Source: Batillaria attramentaria (Eukaryota > Mollusca > Gastropoda > Batillariidae). From it: a stretch of DNA of 64,000 nucleotides. Positions 21,326 through 31,439 of this stretch are shown here, one piece after another (the first letter of the stretch is position 1; the number at the start of each line of letters is the position of its first letter). Location of the stretch: assembly GCA_018292915.2 (NCBI GenBank), contig JACVVK020000376.1, positions 196,501 to 260,500 on the forward strand, written 5' to 3'. A model generated the notes under the pieces. It made no database searches and was not told the origin of the DNA. It saw nothing but the letters and a program-made list of their open reading frames with translations. Position numbers and translations under genes: made by a program.

Positions 21326-22005
21326 CGGTGTCGTGGTAAACAGAAATACTGTCGCACGCACTAGAGTGAATAGCAGGGTGGAGGTTTGCACATAATGTAG
21401 CGGCGCCGTGAGCATTTCAGCAGAGATGGATAGGTGCGCCGAGGAGAAGTCTACCATACCATACATTTCGTGTACCAAATGAAAAATGGATGAAGAATTC
21501 ACTTTTGGTGGGAAAAAGTTTATGTGGAATCTCTGATTGAAGTCTCCCGTCACGGTTGTGTTAAACGGTTTTTGTTTGTTTTTTCGTGTAGTGGGCACTG
21601 GAAGCCAGAAAGAAAGTTCTTACTCAATTCTGAGGTAGAGTAGAGTTGCGAAGGCACAGGTAGGCTACCCAATAGTTCCGAATAGAAACTCCACACGCAA
21701 GACGTCAACCACACATGAAGCAAATCCTGTCGCAACGAGACCCGTGGACGCGGAATACCTTGTTTCTCACTGACTCCATTTTGGGATGGTGCCACTTCCA
21801 AGAAGTTTTAAAGGCTGATGCCAGTTGCAGAAGTCCGCGACAGGAGACAGCTTCACACTCTCTCGACCACAGGGCCAGCAGCAAAGTAAGCCACGCCCAC
21901 CGCTCTCACAGTTCCTCATCGATCCCGCATCACTCGCTTTTGCGCAATGTCACGCTCTTACCACAGCTGAAATGGTCGCTGTCGTACAGTTTTGGCTAAC
22001 TCTGG

Positions 22006-22500
22006 TAACAGTGTACGTTGCCGGCGAAATGGTACGCGACGTACTCGCAACAGTGTACGTTGCCGGCGAAATGGTACGCGGCGTACTCTCGCAACAGTGT
22101 ACGGTGCCGGCGAAATGGTACGCGGCGTACTCTCGCAACAGTGTAGGGTGCCGGCGAAATGGTACGCGGCGTACTCTCGCAACAGTGTACGGTGCCGGCG
22201 AAATGGTACGCGGCGTAGTCTCGCAACAGTGTACGTTGCCGGCGAAATGGTACGCGACGTACTCTCGCAACAGTGTACGGTGCCGGCGAAATGGTACGCG
22301 ACGTACTCTCGCAACAGTGTACGGTGCCGGCGAAATGGTACGCGGCTTACTCTCGCAACAGTGTAGGGTGCCGGCGAAATGGTACGCGACGTACTCTCGC
22401 AACAGTGTACGGTGCCGGCGAAATGGTACGCGACGTACTCTCGCAACAGGTTGCGTCGCCGGCTTAATGGTACAACGGGGTGCGTCGCCGGTGTAACACG
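22006..22500 (+). repeat. 44-bp satellite array (~10 units)
   Basis: The unit is about 44 bp: a core TGCCGGCGAAATGGTACGCG, then a second GTAC inside the imperfect palindrome GTACGCGRCGTAC, then TCTCGCAACAGTG. Roughly ten near-identical units (the first 42 bp) are followed by diverged ones to 22500. A decayed unit also lies at about 22985-23035. Open frames exist on both strands because the unit lacks stops, but they simply repeat. Confidence 0.95.
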
Positions 22501-22697
22501 ACGTATGAGATTACGACACGTATGACACGATTACTCCCACGACAGATTTACTCCGGAGCAAAAATCTCTCAAACAAAGTGTTACCGCCGTTAAGAAAAAT
22601 GTACTTCCCACATGCACGACAGATCTACAGAATCGCTCCCTGTTTAAAGAGACGAAACTCGTAAGCAAGCAAGCGCAAGCAAGCAAACAAGCAAGCA

Positions 22698-22699
<2 letters not shown>

Positions 22700-22756
<57 letters not shown>

Positions 22757-22758
22757 AC

Positions 22759-22826
<68 letters not shown>
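22700..22826. repeat. (GT)n microsatellite, ~127 bp
   Basis: Dinucleotide tract interrupted once near 22756; preceded by (AAGC)n at 22660-22699. Confidence 0.98.
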
Positions 22827-22831
<5 letters not shown>

Positions 22832-23048
22832 GGAAGTACTTCTGTCGCACGAAGTTTTTACACCGGAGTAGCAATTTCGTAGGATATTTTTACCCTGTTA
22901 CCAGTGTGCTCCGGGGAAAATATCGGAGGATGCTTTTACTCTGGAGTTAAAACCTTCGTGGAGTACACTTCTAGTGTTACACAGGCGACATGGCACACGA
23001 CGTACTCTGGCTACAGGGTATAGTGCCGGTCTAAAGTTTAACAACCGT

Positions 23049-23112
23049 CAGTTGGTGGGTGGGTGGGTGTTTGGGGGTTTCACGTCCTTTCCACTAACAC
23101 ACGGCTGTCACT
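23049..23112 (-). mobile_element. SINE A tail fragment
   Basis: 'gggtgtttgggggtttcacgtcctttcca' matches the 3' tail of family A in reverse orientation. The rest of the element is missing. Confidence 0.5.
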
Positions 23113-23341
23113 TGATAAATTAGCCTAACCTACATGGATTTGACAAGCACTTGAACCCTTTTACCATTTATTCTCATCACACTCATAAACTGGCACGCCA
23201 GATCCTCTCCAGTGATGCTGTTGTCTTTCTGCACGCAGACCCCGTTGGATCGGCTTTCCTCTCCCAGACAACTTCATTTAAAGCTCGTATTTCGTTCCTG
23301 GAGTGCACTGATCACGAAAGGACCTCACTGACTATGAAATC

Positions 23342-23815
23342 TGTTACTGGCAGATGTTAAAGAAGCATCAACGCTCGTGTTACTGGCACATGTTAAAGAA
23401 TCATCAATACTCGAATTACTGGCACATGTTAAAGAAGCATCAACACTCGTGTTACTGGCACATGTTAAAGAATCATCAATACTCGAGTTACTGGCACATG
23501 TTAAAGAAGCATCAACACTCGAGTTACTGGCACATGTTAACGAAGCATCAACACTCGAGTTACTGGCACATGTTAACGAAGCATCAACACTCGAGTTACT
23601 GGCACATGTTAAAGAAGCATCAACACTCGAGTTACTGGCACATGTTAACGAAGCATCAACACTCGAGTTACTGGCACATGTTAAAGAAGCATCAACACTC
23701 GAGTTACTGGCACATGTTAAAGAAGCATCAACAATCGAGTTACTGGCACATGTTAAAGAAGCGTCAACACTCGTGTTACTGACACATGTTATAGAAGCAT
23801 CAACACTTCAACTAA
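23342..23815 (+). repeat. 36-bp tandem repeat array (~13 units)
   Basis: The unit TTACTGGCACATGTTAAAGA + AGCATCAACACTCGAG is 36 bp, with RAA/TCATC variants alternating in the first units and AAC variants later. Because 36 is a multiple of three and the unit has no stop in two frames, frames of about 145 codons cross the array. Their products are pure 12-residue repeats; I treat them as non-coding. Confidence 0.95.
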
Positions 23816-23829
23816 TTCATAAGTAGCTC

Positions 23830-24840
23830 TTCGAAGCTGTAATCATGAAATTGTTTTAAGGAGTTACTTTAAGGACGGCCTTTCTCGCATCTTTTCGGCT
23901 TTGAAAGTGAAGACAGGATAGACAACTCTTGTAGCGTTTTTCATTATTATATGTATTATTATTATTATTATTATTTCCATGCTGCCAACTTGTTGACTTA
24001 TCTATTCAGATTTATGTCACAATTCTGAAAGTTGCCTCCCCTGCCTGAAATCCCACATTTGTATAGAAAGTGGCCCTTTAAATGCACCTGATAATACACC
24101 AAGACACTCACGCTGACGAAAGTAGGACAGTCTTCCGTAGGCGAAGACATCCCCCATACAATACAATACAATACAATACAATACAATACAATACAATACA
24201 ATACAATACAACTGCTTCTAGTTCTATATGTCATTTTTTTTCTGGTTGGTACTAACAATTTGAGAAAGTCGATCTCAAGCAGAATTTGCCTTTTTTTATC
24301 CGGAGGACACAGTTAAAAAGGGTTGACGATTCTTATTCTCCCTGTTGACTTTCAGCGTTCTTTCCTGGAAGGAGGTCGCAAGCAGTCAGTGGATTTATGT
24401 CTCTTTGCCAACAAAAGAGCTGGTTTAATCGCTTGCCTCCGCCGTTCTGGTTACTGGCAAAGCGAATGCACTCGTTTACGGTTGAATTTGTTGTTTCTTA
24501 CTCCCTCTAAATCTCTTTGTTGATTTTAAACGTTCTTGTCTTAGAAGAGGTCGCAAAGAGATCAATGGGGCTATTCCTCATTGCCAGCAGAAGAACTGGG
24601 TGAATCGTCTACATCAAGACTTGTTGACTGGAAAAGCGAAAGCACTCGTAAAATTGCACTTTTTGTTAAAGCTCATGACTGTGTCAGTAAGGTTGTGCGA
24701 TATTAAGCTAATCTGTCGATAGATTTTGACAGGAACAGATTTTCAGGCAGCATAGACATCTGGCAACATTGTGTGATGTGTCAATGAATATAAACCTGTG
24801 TCATCAGTGAAAAAACAAATTTAAGTCTGAAAATGCAACC
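23830..24840. other. no recognised gene; (CAATA)n at 24157-24211
   Basis: Contains (ATT)n near 23942-23974 and the pentanucleotide tract 24157-24211. At about 24340-24660 two similar blocks occur ('gttgactttcagcgttctttc' and 'ttgattttaaacgttcttgtc'), suggesting an old tandem duplication. No exon is supported. Confidence 0.55.
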
Positions 24841-24845
24841 CCGAA

Positions 24846-25232
24846 CCGGCCCCCGTAGTGTAGTGGTTAGCACCTCGGACCATGGACCGGGAGACCCGGG
24901 TTCGAGTCCCAGCCGAGGCAAGCGGGATTTTTCCTACCTAGGTCGGCTCCTACCCACAGCGGGTGTGTATGGACCCAGTGGGGAGGCTGTTGCCACACAG
25001 CCGAGTTTCACCCACTTCACGGGTGCGACTTTGGGGGTGCTTCCCTTGCTATGGCACGTCGTATGATGTGGATGATTACACGGCCGGCACCGCAGGTGCC
25101 GTAGTTCCCGGGCCTGGTTTATGCCGGGATATTTATGACAGGAAACGAGGAATGCGGCCGTGTCCCGCACTCCCGAACCACACGGACCTCCATAGCATCA
25201 TCTTACCATCATCCTCATCTCCATCATCATGC
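24846..25232 (+). mobile_element. tRNA-derived SINE, family D
   Basis: The tRNA-like head has box A TAGTGTAGTGGTTAGCAC and box B GGGTTCGAGTCCC. A long GC-rich unrelated body follows and ends in (CATCAT)n. The acceptor stem does not pair, so this is a retroposon and not a tRNA gene. Single copy in the window; body limits are approximate. Confidence 0.7.
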
Positions 25233-25383
25233 ATAATAAAAATTGTCCCAGCTTCCGAGCCCTCCGTGGATTCTACCCATGACCTGGGAGGAACACCACT
25301 GGAGCTGGCAAAGAGTTGGGGCAGGAAAAAAAACAACAAAAAAAACCCAAAACTGCAAAAATTTTGAAGAAAGTATTTCAGCT

Positions 25384-25432
25384 ACTTCATGAAGACTTCA
25401 GTATTTCAGCTACTTCATGACTCCATATACTG
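25384..25432 (+). repeat. short tandem duplication (~26 bp)
   Basis: 'gtatttcagctacttcatga' occurs twice, at about 25372-25391 and 25401-25420, separated by 'agacttca'. Confidence 0.85.
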
Positions 25433-25591
25433 TCAGTCTGTATTTTTCTTGTTGTAGTTGCTGGGTTTTTTTTTGTTTGTTTGTTTTTTTGTAAATAGTG
25501 AACCTGGAGATTACTCTCCTAATTTGAACTCTAATTGTCAGCACGCGTCCATTCCATATCTCCTTAAATCGACATCTTGAGACACAAGCTG

Positions 25592-25593
<2 letters not shown>

Positions 25594-25661
<68 letters not shown>
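25594..25661. repeat. (CA)n microsatellite
   Basis: Perfect CA tract of about 66 bp. Confidence 0.98.
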
Positions 25662-26355
25662 GAGCAGAATGAATTTTCCTTTTAATTAGGCCTGAAGCCC
25701 AGCTTAGCAACCTACATTTTACAACCTTCAAAACACAGTAAAAGTGTGAGTAATATTGTGAACAAATTGCACACAAATCGTTTGAAAAAAAAAAAAAAAA
25801 AAACTTACCAAAAACACTTTTTTACCTGTTAGTCTGAAACCCTAAAGGAGTGTTCAAGTCTTTTAATGGAACACATTTATTGAATAAACTTGTACATGAA
25901 CATCTTTTAAATAAAAAGTTGTGAGAAAGCTACCTGGGTATTTATTTGTTTAAAACTTTCAAACAGTTCCACACATCAAACACACCAAATTTCAATCTGC
26001 ACAAATGTTCGAATTATTCAAACTGTTATTATGTACATGTGCATGTACAAAGGTGTACTGTCAATATGTTTGTTGTTTCACTCTTGCACAATAGTGTGTA
26101 CAAACCATATATACATGCATAGATAACAACCAGGAAACACTATACATAAAACAGAAATGAATTAAAAAATAATTAATGGTTAAATATCAAAAACAATGTC
26201 CCCAAATCACATCAGGTTCTTAACCAGCTCCGTCTTGCAGAAATTTCTGAAGTATGTACACATAATGCTCTTGCAATTTCAATTACAGACCTTGTCAAGT
26301 TTCTAAACAACTGTCTAATCACATGTGCAATGTCAGTCTCACTAAATCACACCGG

Positions 26356-26414
<59 letters not shown>

Positions 26415-26666
26415 CTCTCTCTCTGTACATCCACAAACACCAAACACAATGCTAAAAGTTACCATGAGCTTGTGTTATACTGTAGTTAGGTTTTTTCTAC
26501 TAATATATCTAATCAAAAGTGCACTGACCCAACACAGTTGATGTGGGACAATAATGTCAAATTACTCCATCTGCCCACCTTAGTTCAATGGCCCTATGGA
26601 TCCCGTTTGCTGTAAACCCATGTCAGTTCAAAATTTGGTCATGTATGTAAACTGTCACATAGGCTC

Positions 26667-26884
26667 AAGTTGGTATAGTTCACCTGTTAAGGGGGTGAAA
26701 ATGTATCCCTTCCCCTGCAAATGACAGATACATTTGCACCCACTAGCAGGCAAACTGTACCAACTGAGCAACACTAAGTTGGTATAGTTCACCTGTTAAG
26801 GGGGTGAAAATGTATCCCTTCCCCTGCAAATGACAGATACATTTGCACCCACTAGCAGGCAAACTGTACCAACTGAGCAACACT
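26667..26884. repeat. tandemly duplicated 109-bp foldback unit
   Basis: Two near-identical 109-bp units start at 26667 and 26776. Within each, the left arm AGTTGGTATAGTTCACCTG...GTGAAAATGTATC and the reverse complement of the right arm AGTTGGTACAGTTTGCCTG...GTGCAAATGTATC are inverted copies over about 40 bp. A partial third arm (AAGTTGGTACAGT) follows at about 26902. Confidence 0.9.
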
Positions 26885-27088
26885 AAGTGGCAGCCTGGCG
26901 GCAAGTTGGTACAGTCTCTGTCATATCCATGGAAATAAGTGGCATAATGCTCAAACTTCATGAAATGGATGATACTAGCATCACAACGTAACTAAACTCA
27001 TCTCCTTTGGGAGCCCCATCACAACGGAGTGAAATGGCAAACAATGAAAATTTTGGAGTCAAGCAAAATATGGTAGTCTTACAAAGTA

Positions 27089-27806
27089 GAGAGACTTAGC
27101 GCGCCTTCCTCACTGAGGAGAGTATGCAAATTCAGCCTCTGACGTCATCACATCCTGCGTACTTTGGGGTCACCCGCCAGAGGCTTCCTCTCCGAAACCA
27201 TTTTCCCTCTGCGAACTTCGTGAGAATCGCCCATTCTACGAAGCCATTTTCGTACGTCTTTTTATGTACTCAAACTTGTAGAATGTGTTGTTTGCGCATT
27301 ACTTATAGGTCTACTGATGTTTCATTTTATGAAATTCGCAGTCAGCAGTGGGTGGAGAAGATCCTAAATATTTTATTTTTCGATTTTACTGGGACACCCC
27401 ACGAGCGCTGTCCTGCCTGCCAAATCCAATATGGCGGCCACAAAGGTGCGCCTCGCTTGAGATTTTTACAAACATTTTACCAATCGGTTAAATCCTAGAG
27501 AGGTCCAAGACTACAAGAATAGGGGATCAATTTCATTAAAAAATGCAATGTGAGGACAATTTGTGTTCAGCGAAGCCAGATTAATGTAATCAGTGAACGG
27601 CTTGTGTTGACAAGTAACCACGCTGGCTTTCGTCTGATGAGAGACTCGCATCCTGACTGGAGTTGTCTCCCTTGTCTCCTTACTCTGCGAAATTCGGTGG
27701 CACGCTAAACGGGTGGCCACTACGAAACCCCGGGTAGTGCGCTGTGATGACGTCAGAGGCTGAATTTGCATACTCTCCTCAGTGAGGAAGGCGCGCTAAG
27801 TCTCAC
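27089..27806. mobile_element. DNA transposon relic with 62-bp terminal inverted repeats, TA flanks
   Basis: GAGACTTAGCGCGCCTTCCT...GACGTCATCACA starts at 27091 and is repeated in inverse at the right end (27743-27804). TA dinucleotides flank the unit. The interior (about 590 bp) has no transposase motif. Both TIRs encode the same peptide start on opposite strands, which explains the matching frames. The size and TA duplication are compatible with a non-autonomous Tc1/mariner-like element, but this is inference. Confidence 0.8.
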
Positions 27807-28707
27807 TAGGAACAGAGTTCATTATAGTTTACCATGTACTTTTGTCCTTGTACATGTTTCTGCTGCTTTTGTATTCTGCTTTTGTTTTTATCGTTAGAGG
27901 GAGGTGTGTGGCAAGGGAGACTGGTGGTGGTGGTGGTGGTGGTGGGTTGGGGGTGTGGGGGGAGACGGGTCAAAGGAGATATTATTTCTGACACCAGAAA
28001 AACGCTACACCGTGGAGATATCATTCCCCCCCCCCCCCCCCCAAAAAAAAAAGCTACACTGTTTAGAAATCCAAAATTAATGTTCGTGTATGCCTATTCC
28101 CCTTGAATAACAGAGCAAAGGGGAGCAAATGCACATCATCGGTGTGCCTGCAAAATCAACTCATGTGTGCCATCACTGTATACTGGGGGTGGGCATTTCC
28201 CCTCGTTTCTGATTGTTGCTTGCACTCAAAACATTCAGCAAGTCTTGCTCAGAGCATAGCAGTAAATTCTGATGATTCAAGACGTTAAGCCATTTCCTCT
28301 GTGCACAGGCACTGAGCACTCAAATGTCCATTTATGCTTTTAGTATATTGGAAAGCGTCTAGCTCATTTCCACCTTTGTCTGTTGAGGGGTCTATTATAC
28401 AATTCTCTGCATTTACCTGTGATCCTGTATGCCTAAAGTTCACAGCCCTGAACATGAAACAGTCCTATATATATACTTGCTAACCTGTTTAAGCTATACA
28501 GCCCATGGCATGAAAAAGGATTACAATGGCATGCCGAAGTACCACCCCGAGGCATGTTTGTCCAGTTAGAGGTACATTAATGGGACGGTGGCGTGCAGCC
28601 TTCTATGTCAACATGCTACACTGACTACAAGTCCAAGGGTACTTCCTTCAGTGGTAGGAAGTGGTGATCTGAAGAAAACACTGTCAATAGCATAAGTCAT
28701 TCAAGTT

Positions 28708-29016
28708 CTATCGTCTGTACAAGCTAGGATCCGGCATGCCGAATGAGCCTCCGTACGAACTTCCCATTCCACCCACGGGGTAGGGAACAGACGGCGGCCC
28801 CGGTGGATAGGGAGCAGGTGTTGCAGTAAATGACGATCCTGTCGGAGCGGAGGAAGGCCAGGCCGGAGGAGACATGGGACCATGGGAACCTCGGAGCAGC
28901 TCCCCCATTTTCTCCGCTTTTATCCGCCTCTTGTGGGCCAGCATGCGCTTTGGGAGATACTGTGCCAGGAACTCTTCTACACTCATGTTCTTCTCACAGA
29001 AGCTATCTGCCAGCAA
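28708..29016 (-). CDS. VPS37: VPS37 exon 4 (C-terminal)
   Basis: The acceptor is TTTATTCCGATTCCAG|TTG, phase 0, ending at the stop at 28708. It carries the end of the Mod(r) domain (LLADSFCEKNMSVEEFL...KRRIKAEKM) and the Pro-rich tail ending in DPSLYRR. Confidence 0.93.
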   Translation of the reverse strand: MLADSFCEKNMSVEEFLAQYLPKRMLAHKRRIKAEKMGELLRGSHGPMSPPAWPSSAPTGSSFTATPAPYPPGPPSVPYPVGGMGSSYGGSFGMPDPSLYRR

Positions 29017-31439
29017 CTGGAATCGGAATAAAGAAAATGTTAATCATTAGTACACTCAGGCCTTAAAATGATCCAAAGGTGGAGAAATGTTTTAGTGTAG
29101 CATAGTGACAAAGTGGCAAACCCACGAGCGTGCATCAGCTGAAGCAGACTTGCTATGGTAGGAGGGTCCAAGGGCATGCTTGAACAATTGTTTAAAATTT
29201 AGGCTAAAATCTGTGCAATTTGTGCATTCTGGGCATGATTTTCGGTTCTTCAGAAAAGGAAAAAAACTTTTTTTTTTTCTTTTTTTTTGGGGGGGGAGGG
29301 GGAGGGGGGGGGTTAGGGGAGGGAATTTTCCAAAGGAGGAAATCCTCTGAACGGAGGAAGATTTTAAGCCCTGTATACTGTACATTTATGTACAGTAATG
29401 CGTAATCTCTGAAGAACTCCCCACACTAGAATTTTCACTCACACAGCTTGCAGACAGCCGTGTATTGCATTCAGTGTTCCACTAATCATTTAAGTAGACT
29501 GTTTCCAGTGTACGGGCGCACTCACGAGCACCGCTGTTCCAAAAACATGAGTTGGCTTCAGTGAAGCGTAGTAGTCTAAAGGAGTCTTGCAACAATTTTG
29601 CTTTGTGAATTTGCCGTATGCTCAAGATAATCTTAACCCATACCTTGGATAAAATTAAAATTCACAGCTGTTTTCTGAACACTGTTTCTGCTGTTGACCG
29701 AACGTGCTAACCTGAATCCCATACAACGTAGGGGAAATAACCCCATTCAAGACTACTCTCCCTTTGTCCTCGGGGTTCACTGAGTCAGTCAGCTACAAAT
29801 AGGCAGGCAACCTTAGCTGTGTCATTGTGTACCCTTCCACTGGCTCAGTGCCAGCCTTTGAGATGCTGTCACTGTGCAGGTGTCTAAGTGGTGTGGTGTG
29901 GTGTGACCCTAGACACCAACAAAACAGCTCAGATTGATCTGTGAGCATAAAAATCTCGAAGACTGGGCCTCTAACTTATCAATTCTTCAATTAACTCATG
30001 TGGTATCACATCTGAATGGAGACAATAACTCTTTTCTCACTTCTGATTCCTCCTCTGCTGTGGCTGCCTCTGTCTGCAGCAAAGCATGTATGGTGTCCAG
30101 TTTCTGATCACCCACAAATGTGTCTGGAACAAATAAAAACAGAAATGAATTAAGAAACAAATAAATAAATAAATAATAAATAAATAACAAATGAATAAAT
30201 ACATAAAAACATTATACACAGTATACCAGCAGTTATTAAACATGTTCTGAAATGATGTGACCAATAAAGCATACAGTAATTATTAATTTTCAGACTGTTC
30301 ACAGCCCAGACATTCAGTGTATACTTTGAACAGACACATTCAAAACTCCTAAACTTAGATTAAGTCTATGCCTACTGTGTACTTCTGCAAAACATGCATG
30401 ACAACATGTCCGTTTTATATAAATATTAACTGATTTCGATGAAAGAACACCACACACACACACACACAATGTAAGTTACCTAATCTAGCCTTGTTCATCC
30501 CAAGTTCACCCTTGAGTGTGTTGGCCCGTTCATAGTCCGTAGCAACCTGTGTCTTGAGTGTGTCAAGGCGAGGCTGAAGGGAAAGATTGTACTCCGCAAG
30601 GCTTTTGTTCTGAGCTACCAGGTTGTCATGTTCGGACTGCAACGAGCGCACCTGAAAGAAAACATCCACAAAAATTAAGCAAAGTGTACAGTGAGTTATG
30701 TATGTACCCTTCTTAAATCAATCCAGCTGCCCCATGTAAAAGGTTGAATACATACATCACAAAAATCCATCCAATTTATACGTAATTATACACAGCTAGC
30801 CTGGTTGACTGTGAGTGTGACGGTATGTGACAAGTCACAGTACAAAAGATTAATCAACTTAAAAAAAATCTGAAGTATGAAAACATATCTACTGCTGAAA
30901 TGGTCAGTATATATATTAGTAAAGCTGAGAGCACTCCCTAGATCTAGAAGGTGTGTGCTTTGTATGCCACTGGGCAAGTCTGCCTTGCCCTATATTGGCC
31001 ACGCGCATTTGGGTACTGCATAATGTCACTTGTGGCACCCTGTACCACCTCAGCATAGCTAAACCATACCACAGCACTGCTGCAGTCAGTGCAAGTGTAC
31101 CAATAGTGTGCAAGTTCAAATACAACAGTGCAAGGGTACAGACAATACTGTCTTTAAAAACTAAAAAATAAAAAATAAAATTTCAATCAGGTTATCACCA
31201 TATATCACAACACCACCAACCTGTGAAAGATCTTGAACAAGATCATTGAGCTTTGAGTCATCATTGAGCAGATGCTGAAGGTCTTCCTTACTCAGGTGCT
31301 GTAAAAGTGCCACAGCCTCCGACTCGTTCATGCGGCTCATTATGCTGCTGGAACCCCCACCTGAGCCGGTTCCTGAGCCGGACCCCCCTTGTCCCCCGCC
31401 ATAGTAGCTGTTGTAGTGGCTGTTGTAATTGTTATACAT
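28708..31439 (-). CDS. VPS37: VPS37-type ESCRT-I subunit
   Basis: Four coding exons (31221-31439, 30480-30651, 30041-30123, 28708-29016) give 260 residues. The protein has a Tyr/Gly-rich start (about 1-35), a helical segment LSKEDLQHLLNDDSKLNDLV, then the Mod(r) domain: NKSLAEYNLSLQPRLDTLKT, DTIHALLQTEAATAEEESE and SVEEFLAQYLPKRMLAHKRR with IKAEKM. A Pro/Gly-rich tail of about 60 residues resembles VPS37B/C. In animals this protein joins TSG101, VPS28 and MVB12/UBAP1 in ESCRT-I, which sorts ubiquitinated cargo on endosomes. ATG at 31439 lies 9 bases after an acceptor (TTTCTTTTGCAG), so a non-coding first exon is expected upstream. The gene is divergent from hillarin. Confidence 0.93.
30041..30123 (-). 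CDS. VPS37: VPS37 exon 3
   Basis: The acceptor is TTTTTATTTGTTCCAG|AC and the donor TCAGAA|GTGAGA. It encodes DTFVGDQKLDTIHALLQTEA plus ATAEEESE; phases agree on both sides. Confidence 0.92.
30480..30651 (-). CDS. VPS37: VPS37 exon 2
   Basis: The acceptor is TTTTCTTTCAG|GTG and the donor GATTAG|GTAAC. It encodes the long helix VRSLQSEHDNLVAQNKSLAE and onward to MNKARL, ending in phase 1. Confidence 0.92.
31221..31439 (-). CDS. VPS37: VPS37 exon with start codon
   Basis: ATG at 31439, donor CACAG|GTTGGT at 31221, 73 codons, phase 0. The Asn/Tyr/Gly/Ser-rich beginning precedes the first conserved helix. The ATG two bases into the exon (CAG|ATGTGCC) opens only a 4-codon frame. Confidence 0.85.

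Larger units (their letters stand above)
25860..28707 (-). other. probable VPS37 3' UTR / downstream region
   Basis: AT-rich sequence below the VPS37 stop codon. On the minus strand AATAAA-type signals occur near 25873-25878 and 25908-25913. The region includes (CA)n at 26357-26412, the tandem foldbacks at 26667-26884 and the TIR element at 27089-27806. How far the 3' UTR extends cannot be read from sequence. Confidence 0.35.

Noticed and set aside
22006..22500. CRISPR-like array
   Set aside because: Units are contiguous, with no variable spacers, in a eukaryotic genome; this is a satellite.
23354..23826. Repeat protein encoded by the 36-bp array
   Set aside because: Two frames are equally open and the product is an exact 12-residue repeat; no start context or flanking exon supports translation.
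24846..24920. tRNA gene (also at 2721, 21083, 46976 and 60098)
   Set aside because: A and B boxes are present but acceptor stems do not pair and long bodies with A/T-rich tails follow; these are SINEs.
27124..27771. Opposite-strand frames both starting MQIQPLTSS
   Set aside because: They arise from the inverted TIRs of the 27089-27806 element, not from a gene.
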